Made by a program: the position numbers and the translations under genes. Shown piece by piece: positions 54,219-64,000 of a stretch of 64,000 bases of DNA. This DNA comes from Xestospongia muta (taxonomy: Eukaryota; Porifera; Demospongiae; Haplosclerida; Petrosiidae): NCBI GenBank assembly GCA_963693285.1, contig OY848922.1:5878923-5942922 (forward strand), given 5' to 3'. The notes beneath the pieces are model-generated. The model did no database searches, was not told where the DNA came from, and was given only the letters and a program-made list of their open reading frames with translations. Positions within the stretch are counted from its first letter, which is position 1, and the number at the start of each line of letters is the position of its first letter.

Positions 54219-56367
54219 CATACATACAAGAGAGTCTGTTTGATGAAACCTCTCTAGAGATTGCTGTCCCAGACATTAAATAACATATGTTGCCATGACA
54301 ACCATAACATTCAATTAGATAGCCTTAACTTTTCTTTATCAGTTTGTTGTCATTTTCTTACTAAGAGAGATAAATTTAAACTATTATAATAACTAGACTC
54401 TACAACAACTAGTATATTAATTACAGTTGTGGACAGAGTATACTACACATGTTAGAAAGTTCTCTGTTTTGTTCTCATTAGTACTCATCAATACAACATA
54501 GTAATAAACCATACAGTGTCATGTATTGATTACTTCATCAGTTCATCTATATATTAAATGGATGAAGAGAAAGATTAGTGAATGAATAAACAAATGGCAG
54601 ATGTAAATATTGTAAGATCAATAGATGAAGAAACATTTGAATAAACCAAATTACAAGTGAATAACATAACTCACTAAAAGTCACACTATGTATGTTAAGT
54701 ATGATAATGACTTCCTTAATAATATGTCCATGTAATAGTTTAATATTGTCACTACTATACACAATACTAGTAGTAATTGATTATTTATTATATTACTAGA
54801 TTAATTGTTATAAATATAAACTTATATCAATAGTAAAGAAAGAGACACAAAGTATCATACATTTACTATTACATCTTTCTTAACCAAATGTCATTTTTAA
54901 TAGTAGTATAATAATTAATCAACAGAGTAATAGAAAATTTTAGTTGTAGCGGAAATACTTGTAACATGTGTGAAATATACATCATTGTAGTTTAAGTTTC
55001 AAAGTCAAGGGAATATGTCTGTCTATATTACTAGAATATGAGTTTATTTAACAATTGTCTGGTCTTGAATTTGAGTTTCAATAGAAACACTATTGTTAAA
55101 CATTTAATAGAATAATACATTATTAGACTAATAAGAACAAGTCCCACCCATTAACAAATACATAGTGATATTGTTATATTCAATCTTTTATTTTTATGCT
55201 TATCCTTTCATCAATTAATAAATACTTCATACATGACCATTCATCTGTGTCTGTTTATATCTAGTTAACTCAATGCAAACAGACTACCTTTATAACTATC
55301 AATTTACTATTTTTATAAGATGATAAATACTGTCATTACTACAACAAAAAAGGCCTGAAGTTCTCTTAAGAGTAGTCTGTTTCAAGGCTAAAATGATTTA
55401 GTGACATCATTATAATGCCATAGTACATTGTAACTATTGCAGTTAGTGCACATGTCTCATCTTATAGCAGTTATGATATACATGTACTCCCACTACTACT
55501 AAGATTGTCTAACGGTCTCATGACAAATATAACACTATTATTATATCAACTGACATGTGGTTGGGATAATGTCTAACATTCACTAGAATATCTAAATGGC
55601 AGACACCATAGAAAGACATATACGAAATATTCACAAGTAAAATTGCATTGACATCAATTGCATGAAGATCATCGTTAAAATTAAGAGTTACTGAGTCCAT
55701 TAACAAAATTATAATGGCATTTCATGAAACCATAAACTGTAAGTAAAAGAATATTACAATAACATTACATATAGTACTTACCTGAGCAAACACACACTGT
55801 TTCAAGGTGTCTGTACTGATGAGGTTGGTTGACTAAAATATTAAATCCAATGATAAGGTATTCTTTTCAGATCTTAAAGTAGTTTATAAAGATGAGTTCA
55901 TTACATAGACCATCCAAAAATAAAGGTTCCACTGTCATAATAAATGAATGATGTAATATAAATTAAGTATTCTTATTTATATATCAATTTAGTAGTAGTG
56001 TCATGGGACTAAGAGACATAGTTAGTGGTAATAGAAGAATCATAACTGTGTATGTACATCTACCACATTATTCATGATGTATGTATTATCTAATGATGGT
56101 TTTAATGCTCTCACTATTAACGAGCTTAAAATTATATTTATAAAAGCATTTTTTATATGTTAACTACAAAAAATTGTGTTAATAATTATTACCTAGCACA
56201 CTATCTCAACATGTATATGTATATGTAATTAACTTAAACAGTTCATGCTCATGTTTTATTCATATTATTACAATTATATTGTCAACCACATCCTTCCTAA
56301 CCATGTACAGTTTACATAATAGTAGTGTGATATTAACTAAAATAAAATAGTTTTTAACATGTCATTG

Positions 56368-59049
56368 AATATAGCCTTGTCTAAGTACTAGTAGACTGTA
56401 GATAGCCATAGCATTCAATTGAGAGACTATGTTTGCATTGGGAATCTGATATTGTTTGAATCTGTCTCCTCACATTTCTTTGATGGTTATTCACCTACTA
56501 TGATATGACAATTATTCACTGCAATACTTACACAAACATACCCATTGATAAATTTATAAATAGAATCTAATTAAACTAATTAAAAAGAATATGTTGTACT
56601 GTGATGTTACATTAGACAAACAGTGAGTCTTTAACAAATGGTTTCATTGTATAAAGTTTAACTAATTAATACCACTCTTTTACTTTATTTTCTAATTTTA
56701 TTGTCTGGTAAACTACACTTTATTTGTAATCAGCTTATAAAAAGCTAATAAATATATGAACACAAAATCTGAAATCCTTAAGCTACACTTAAATACTAAG
56801 CTTAACCATAAAACGTACAGATTACACTCTATTCACTACATTATAAAAACCAAAAACATAGAACCTAAACGGTAAACTCTAAAATTTATAAGTAAACTCA
56901 TTACAATTGACACATTACTTAAGTAATACAAACAAAAACATGTAATATACTAGTTAATGAAGCTATAATCAGTTAATAGATAGAAACTACAATAAAAAGA
57001 ACAGAATATACCTAGAGACTAACATTAGGTGTTGATTTTAAAAATTATGTTACTATATTTAACATTATGAACAAGTTCATGCATATAACATGTAAATGTA
57101 CTAGATATACTGATCAATGTAGGACTGGGTATGCTCATTTTTTTTATTAAAATGATTTTATATAATATAATATTATATAGGATATGAAAAAAGAATGATG
57201 ACTTTATTAAAATGGAAGAAACCTTTAATACTTTTTCTCATGTTCAGTGATTATTATAAATATGAAGTTACATGCACTAATGACTTCTGTTTTTGAGGAC
57301 TAGCATTTATATATTAAATTATTCAAACACTATATTAGGATTCAATAAATAGAAACTTAACAGATTACTTTAAGTCCAACAAAATTATAATCGATTCCAA
57401 TACTTTAGAGTATCTTGTATTGTAATCAGGCTTGTTGTAATTAGTTGTAAATCATAATCATTAAAATTAGAATTACTTAAAAACCCTCGTTTAATAATTA
57501 AAATTAGAATTACTCAATTATTTTTCAGAAAATATTCATTAAAATTAGAATTAGTTTTTGGAATTCATTGTTTAATTAGTTACACAAATTGTTTTGTAAC
57601 TGGCTGTAGGGAGTTACATTTTGCAACATTTAATGTGACAAAACCCAATCAGGTGTAAATCCTTTTTACACTATGCTTAATAAAAGATATTGCATACAAC
57701 AGATTCACAGATTTAACCTATAATTAAATTACTTAAAATTAGAAAAATTTTGTTGATTGAATTTAGAATTAAACTGAAAGAATATCTTAAATTGAAATTA
57801 GAATTAGAATTATCTTGAATCAGCTAATGATTGCTAATTGTTAATGATTAAAATTAGAATTACAACAAGCCTGATTGTAATACAATATGTGCTTGTGTCA
57901 AAGACACTGACCATAATGTCATCTAAACCCTTATTTGGGAACTCAGTAGAGAGCATGAAATAATCATGATAATATAGCATAAAATAAACTCAAATGTAAG
58001 GTTTGAGATAATATAATACAAACTATTTCCAACCTGGAGGAGAAGAATGAGGATCAGATTGACTCACAATTGTAACCAGATGTGACAGTCTCTGTCATTT
58101 TTAAGAAACCAACCTATATACTTTGGTGAATTCTATGAACCAACAGCTGAGTTTTGTAAAGAACTGTAATGAGAAAATCTGTTAGGACCCTTTTCATATC
58201 AATTTCACCAATTCAGTTAATTAAGGTAATGGCAATATGTTAAGTAAAGCACTTATTTCATTGCTATCAACAGTCCATACAATTGACTCTAGTCTTACAA
58301 GTTATAGTGACATGTTTGGGTTAAGTTTCATTTTTTACTGCAATGGTCTAAAAGAATAGTTGTTTTCTTCATTTTTACTGCCAGTGTGCACATGATATTA
58401 GTCAGTGTTAATAATACATCCACACATTGTAATAGAAACTATAAGTATTAATAATAGTTTATTTTATATGAGGTCAGATATCTGTGTTATTGGTACTACA
58501 CATTACATACTAACTACAGGAACTACTGTTGTTATATTATGTCATTTACTATATAACTATCAACATGATCTGTGACTAGCATAATCATCCATTATGAATT
58601 TATTGACTATTAATGCTTCCTTTAAAATGTAATTAATGCATCATTGATATTTTTTATTATGCCTTTACTCATTCGCTTTTTTTCCTTATGCTAATTACAT
58701 CATACAAAATCCCATTCACAGTTGTTAGGGTAACTTTCTCAATTCAGCAGTCTTGTAATATCAACATACTAGAAAATAGTTTCATTGTATAAATTTCACT
58801 GTCATAATATCTACAATAAACGTCAACCTCATGACTCACTTTGATCCTGATCATCACTAGAAGAGTTATGAAACTCATGTTATTCATCCTATGACATGTC
58901 ATAGTATTTAAATTTTCCATGTCATTATAGGAATTGTGTGACTAAAAACGCGATTTATTTCACTAATAAAGTTTGACAATAATAATAACATTATCTTATT
59001 GATATAAAGTCATTTATATAAGAGGTTATCAATTTAACTTGGTAGTATA
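56368..59049. other. Single-copy stretch with remnant homology to a gene D intron
   Basis: About 57040-57200 aligns with 1125-1290, the intron 5' of gene D's fourth exon (shared CATTATG...ACATGT...GACTGGGTAT). No ankyrin exon is found beside it. This points to a further lost family member between B and F. The hAT-like MITE lies to its right. Confidence 0.4.
57427..57873. mobile_element. 447-bp hAT-like MITE with perfect 8-bp target duplication
   Basis: The left end CAGGCTTGTTGTAATT and the right end AATTACAACAAGCCTG are exact inverse complements. ATTGTAAT flanks both sides (57419-57426 and 57874-57881). An 8-bp duplication and CAG-type ends are hAT hallmarks. The interior has several copies of ATTAAAATTAGAATTA and no coding frame. 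Confidence 0.82.
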
Positions 59050-59084
59050 TACATACATACATACATACACACATACATACATGT
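59050..59084. repeat. (ACAT)n microsatellite
   Basis: About eight ACAT units with one ACAC interruption. Confidence 0.9.
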
Positions 59085-59170
59085 ATATATATAGCATGTA
59101 AAAAATCTTCAAATTTTACCATACACATATTGTATGTTACTACCTAAAAGTTATGTCATAATTTTCATAC

Positions 59171-59632
59171 TTATATAATGTTAGAATAGCAACAATAATT
59201 GACTTTAGTATTAACATGAGGAACTACAACTTTCCTAGTTTTAGCTGTGAAAAGACACAAATATAATCCTATAGTTATTATTAGAATGTTTGTTGTATAA
59301 AAACTAAAAAAGTAGAAAATATTATGGATAACAAAGTAATGGTGTGGTTTATTGCTCAGAAAATCCAAGTCAATTCATGTTTTATAGATTTGATCAGTGA
59401 TTGGCATGATGGTTGAAATCACTGTAGAGTATTGTAAGGTACTTGTGTGATTTAATGATTGTCGCAAAGTAGTCCAGTAAATATATTCGGTTATTAAAGA
59501 TTTTATCATACATTTATGCTTAGTATAGCTGAAGGAAGACTTGGCATCACTTAAATATTCGTGTATCTGAACTGACAGTGCACTTAGAGATCCAGGTAAT
59601 GATAATGTAACTATTGTAAATAAATCTTTCAT
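59171..59632 (-). pseudogene. Open frame with a membrane segment, interrupted once; unrecognised
   Basis: One frame runs from ATG at 59632 to TAA at 59171, broken only by TGA at 59377-59375. The second half has a hydrophobic stretch (NILIITIGLYLCLF) followed by a basic tail (TAKTRK), consistent with a single membrane span near the C terminus. A possible acceptor (TTTACAATAG) just inside the start suggests this may be an internal exon instead. No family recognised; chance is possible in AT-rich DNA. Confidence 0.25.
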
Positions 59633-60109
59633 GTATTTTGTAATAAAATATTATATAATGTTATGTTATTACTTCAAATAGTTACTGTGTAATATGATTG
59701 AAACAATTGATTATAATTGAATTATATAAAATTAATAACAGACAAACAATAGCATTGATATTTGGTCTCAGAACATATGTGTAAATGGATGTTATATTTT
59801 GTCTGGGACATAATATGACAGTCATAATGTGTGTGGGACTAAATCTTGCAGCTATAATTTGTATTATGACATGACATGGCTTCATAATTTGTTGGAATTT
59901 AATAAGGTAGCATTGAGTCAAGCAATAAAAAACAAAATTTAGGATCAATGTTGCAGCTAGTTTGTCTCTTCATAATATATAATGTCTTGAGACAATAAGC
60001 CAGTAAAAGTGTTGCTAGCATCAGTAAAAACTTCAACTGACGAACCTAAAAAGTTTTAATTTACATACATTTACAAGTATGTGAATGAAGATATTATTAT
60101 ACCTGACAT

Positions 60110-60837
60110 ATCTATTAGCTTCTTAAGAAGAGCGTCTACATTATTTCCATCCTCTTTACTTTCCCTGCTGTGACACTAAGTTGTTGTTGAAGCAACTTCT
60201 TGTTAACATTTATCTCCAAAAACCCTTCTGCTTCATTCCTGGTTTCACAATCAAGCATCCGCTGACAAGAAAGGTGATCATACATTCCCTATTTAATCAA
60301 ACTATCATAGTGATTCAGGTAATGTCTGCTTCTTACTTTGCTAACATCATGTGTGTTGTTTTCATTAACATCAGTGACAACCAAATGCTGCCTGTCATCA
60401 TTTAGAGATAGTTTGGTCATCTCCTTATATTCTTACTTAATAGCAGTATAAAAAACATTGTGAAGTTTAGACCTAACAATTCAAACTACACAAATGTATC
60501 AATATTGACCTCTGATTAGGTCTCTTTCATTTCCTTTATCCTGATACTTTTTACCATCAAAGACACAGGAAAGATTGATGTAGAAGTAAACTAAGTTTTC
60601 ATTAACCTTTGCAGTCTTAAGTGGAATACTTTTACTGGCAACCTGAACTGTCTTTATGTTACAGTGACTCATCAATGGAACTGATTTCGCCTTCTCGTAT
60701 GCAGCCACTTTCTCTTTCAAATGGAGATACGAGGACAACGTTTCTCCAACGATAAAACACACAAGATTTATCGAAGTGTCGTTCGAAGGCAGGTCTGTGG
60801 AACTCTCCAACGTTACTGTATCTGCTTCATCCGCCAT
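60110..60837 (-). pseudogene. Decayed ZSWIM3-like (FAR1/MULE-derived) N-terminal gene
   Basis: Exon 60837-60510 starts at ATG (MADEADTV) and has a pattern known from ZSWIM1/ZSWIM3-type proteins: a YLHLKEKVAAYEKAKSV segment, then a VYFYINLSCVFDGKKY strand and R-D at the end, followed by a possible GT donor. Between about 60430 and 60110, the same strand encodes LSLNDDRQHLVVTDV, a diverged H-x-H-like stretch, YDHLSCQRMLD and NKKLLQQQLS, all typical of the next part of that family, but with an in-frame TAG at 60291-60289 and further breaks. Probably a dead domesticated or transposon-derived gene. Family recognition is from memory. Confidence 0.55.
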
Positions 60838-60839
60838 TT

Positions 60840-62004
60840 ATTTACTCAACGGACTTCCTGATTAATGGCTATAATTATTGCATCAGGCAGCTGGATATAT
60901 AGCCACAGTGATTTTTAATTGTGTGTCAATGTACAATATTTACTTTATTGTTTCATTCTACGTGTATTGTTATATACACAAACATGCTTTTATGAAAGAA
61001 CCAAGACCCTTCTTCATCTATATTAATCTTAATTAAACGTCCTTAGTTTTTTCTTAATCCTCAACTAATCTGTTAGCATTATTAATATAACTTGCTGTCA
61101 CTTTATTTAGTGTCATATAATGACACAATATACTAGTTAGTTTTAATAAATTTGGATGTTCTGTAATAGCTATTTGTTGACAGTTGTACTACTGATTACT
61201 AATATTGTGTTTAATAGTGTCTACAACATTAACGATTACTACAACAACATCATTGGAAATAACCTTCAATGGACAGCAAGATTTCATGCAAGTTTTGATT
61301 AGACCTGTTCCTCTAGTTTCACTGATTGTTTAAGTGTTTCTTTAGTCTCCATTACATGTTCTCTTATTGCATATAGTAACAGTTGCTGAAACTTTTAGTG
61401 AAACCAAAGTCACTGTAGGGTATAAATGTAGTGTATATAATCTATGATAAATTATCATAATATATATCATATCAGAGCAAATATTATATATGACACACTT
61501 ATCGTCAAGTATCATGCATACCTTTTCATGCAGAGTTAGATTTATAAATGTAACTACGTCGATTTGAAGTAACCAAGTCAAATAATATCTGTTTGCAAAT
61601 ATTTGCTTTACAGAGCAAGTGGGCAATTTTCATTTCATAAACGTAACAGAAAAATTAGGAAATAAGGAAATAAACTAAAAGCAATTAAAGAAACCCAAAT
61701 AAATGAATGAAAGTGTAGTTGAACTTAAATGTCGTGCAATACAGGTGCTACATAATCTCAAAAAGCATGTTTGTATGATTATACTTGAGACAGAATGTAA
61801 TCCAAATAATATATAAAAACAAACAAAATTATTATTCTACCAAACAGTTTATTTATATTTTAAAGTGAAGAATATCTTTAAAGTAAAATGAATGCATACT
61901 AATTATAATAAGTTAACATGGAAACATCACAACGATATAAACCATCAGTCTTTAGTCTATGTGAGCATAATACATAAAATGACAATATTATTGCAAAAAA
62001 AGCC
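60840..62004. other. Intergenic region between the ZSWIM3-like remnant and gene F
   Basis: AT-rich, no exon or repeat assigned. It would hold gene F's 3' UTR next to 62005. Confidence 0.45.
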
Positions 62005-64000
62005 TTATTTTTGTGTAATCGAGAGAAACTTCTGCATAATATTTTCAGCTACATTAGGCTCATTAACTGGTGGTAATTCAACTGCAATTATTATTGTACT
62101 CCATTTAATTGGACTTGTTTGTTTGTCAAACCATATCTGAATGACAGCTGAGAGTCTGTCTGCGTCATCAGTCCTTTCAGTACATAAGTTTTCTAAATCT
62201 CCATTTTTAATACTTAAGGCCTCCCCAATTTTTCTCCACTTATAAGCAATAGGAAAAAGTAAACGAATAAGGTCTAACTTGTTTCCTATAGTTAGAAAGA
62301 AAATTATTAAAATTAGTAAAGAATTTGACATAACTACATATAGCTCTAAGAGAAACATTTTTAAAAAAAATTAATAACTATTTCTGAATTCCTTAACTCT
62401 TACCAATGGTTACTGAATAGTCAGCTATCTTTTCACATTCAGTGATTAGGGTAGTATCAAAGGGATCTACAAAGGAATGTAGTACATCTTTATATGCAAG
62501 AATGTTTTAGAATAAAACTGAAGATTAGAATGCTTTGTTAAGCTTTGTAACTTTGTATTAACTAAATGTAAACTAAATTTTTATCAGATGATAAATTTTA
62601 AAATAATACTAAAATTATGCACAACTTGAATGCTTATAAGACTAAGCTCTGATAGTCAGTTACTCATAATAGTTTGTTTATTTGCTAAAATATGTGTTGG
62701 TATATGTCCAATAAGTTTAGTCTAGGGTCTTTTTTCATGGCTATTTCTTGCAATCTTTAATACATGTTCAGGATGTAGTAATTGATGACCTTCATGATAG
62801 CATTGAACAAGCTTATCAACTCATTCTTAAACTAGTAAAACTAAAACTAACACAGAATCTTAAACTGATTTCAAAAAAGTAAAATAACTAACTAAACCAA
62901 AAACAAATTTAAAGCAGTTAAAATCACTAAAACTTTAAGATTTTCAAAAGTCAAAGAATTTAAAAGAAACAAGACAATAATTTTGCTAACTTAATCTGTC
63001 TTGTCTAGTTATAATTCCTTAAATAAGGCTATCTGTTGTTTAATTTGCTAGTTGAGTAATATTTATGTTCTTTATGTATTATGTATATATATAATACACA
63101 AAGCCTTACCATTATTAACAGGAATAGAAACTTCTCCCTCATGTTGAAGAAGTACACCACTGTCAGTAACATCTACAATGAAAACAAAACAATCAACACA
63201 AAATAAGATCAAGCAATTATAGGTGCAAAAATTAATAATAGAAAATTGGTATATTTATATAAGAGTTTATGCTACTTGTTTATACCTAAATTCAGTTGTT
63301 TTTGACTTGTGTTTGAATGATCCTTATTCACCTCCTCTTTGTCTATTTATAAAATATATTATTTTAAGTGAGAATAATATATTAAGCAATAAAGTGCTGT
63401 TATTGATGCATTGAGGGAACTAAAAGTGGAAAAGTGGCTTACCTAATCCCATCATCCAACATTGATATCTTTTTGTTAACTCAATTGGTTCCAAATCTTG
63501 TACACTACATGATGCTATTGTGACATTATCACTACTAACATCAACTAAAGCCAGGTGTATAGAGGGCATATCTGGTTGATGATGATGTTTTTGATTGCAT
63601 AAGATCGCTGGATTACTTTTTAAGGCTGATGGATGGTACACCAAAGGGTTGGCACAGGAGACAACAGCAGCCATAATGACTGATCGTAACATAGAACATT
63701 CAGAAGCTTTGCCAGTCCAATAGATTTCCATCCATAACATTGTATCAACTAGAAGTAGTGAACCAGGAGGTTTCTTGGAGTATAATTTGACAGCAAATCG
63801 TAGCTGACATGGAAATTGTGCAGTAAGACATTCCAGTGTAAAGAATGGAGGTTCTTTTCTATTTAGCAATGCAACAACTGCAGCTGGAAATACACCCTAA
63901 ATGACAATATATATACATATATATAATATTATGTATACACTATATAGTATACATAGCAAATATACTTATGCATACCTGTGGTACAACTTCATGTTGAAAT
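62005..64000 (-). CDS. Gene F: 3' part of a Roc-COR-death-domain gene, continues off the right edge
   Basis: Exons: 64000-63976 (end of the Roc-COR exon, HEVVPQ), 63896-63443 (COR C-terminal region, GVFPAAVVAL...QCWMMG), 63342-63286, 63172-63110 (ends IPVNNG), 62466-62404, and 62285-62005 (death fold, YKWRKIGEALSI...IIIAVELPPV, stop). Phases are 0 then 1-1 throughout, matching gene A. Only one death-fold domain, of the DD2/DD4 type, is present; the DD1/DD3-type exon is not seen. All visible exons are open, so this is probably an active, shorter-tailed family member. Confidence 0.8.

Larger units (their letters stand above)
38932..56367. repeat. Segmental duplication unit B
   Basis: Copy of 17171-35185, carrying pseudogene B. 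Differences by eye: about 190 bp extra near 39287-39475, 158 bp extra at 51160-51317, about 1.1 kb extra at 51438-52553, 667 bp missing near 48677, and about 1.3 kb missing at 53545. Point differences look like a few per cent or less. Confidence 0.88.

Overview
The window looks like nuclear DNA from an early-branching marine animal, most likely a demosponge. This is inferred from AT-rich sequence, GT-AG introns, ankyrin repeats encoded by separate 99-nt phase-0 exons, Roc-COR GTPase modules fused to death-fold domains, a LINE tail and ZSWIM3-like transposase remnants. The species was not identified by any search. No bacterial operon, rRNA, tRNA or CRISPR array was seen.

The main content is a local array of five related genes or gene remnants, all on the minus strand, with the plan ankyrin repeats - Roc GTPase - COR - death-fold domains (like animal DAPK but with no kinase). 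From left to right: gene D (5' ankyrin exons only, starts at 4802, runs off the left edge); gene A (complete, 21 exons, 30989 to 17755, predicted 1469 aa with four death-fold domains); relic C (38860 to 35344, broken many times and cut at both ends); copy B (53450 to 39703, near-identical to A but with two stops, a lost splice acceptor, a damaged last domain and a deleted upstream region); and gene F (3' part only, from the right edge to 62005, one death-fold domain).

A and B lie in a recent segmental tandem duplication: about 17171-35185 matches about 38932-56367 almost base for base, with a few large indels. Relic C sits between the two units. The D region and its upstream flank (about 1-7000) is an older, more diverged paralogue of the same block.

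The rest is transposon debris and gene-poor sequence: two related piggyBac-like ends bounded by TTAA (near 640 and 17170), a 5'-truncated LINE (16366-16893), a hAT-like MITE with a perfect 8-bp target duplication (57427-57873), a small hairpin MITE family starting TAGTC (31051 and 31350), a TIR element shared by A and B (32595, 53752), a decayed ZSWIM3-like gene (60837 to about 60110), a diverged 1.8-kb direct repeat (10.04-11.85 kb and 12.83-14.57 kb) and a 266-bp (TC)n tract.

If expressed, gene A would encode a cytoplasmic scaffold and switch: ankyrin repeats for ligand or partner binding, a Roc-COR GTPase, and a tail of death-fold adaptor domains. Its tandem amplification and pseudogene turnover resemble the birth-and-death evolution of innate immune or cell-death genes. 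That role is inference.
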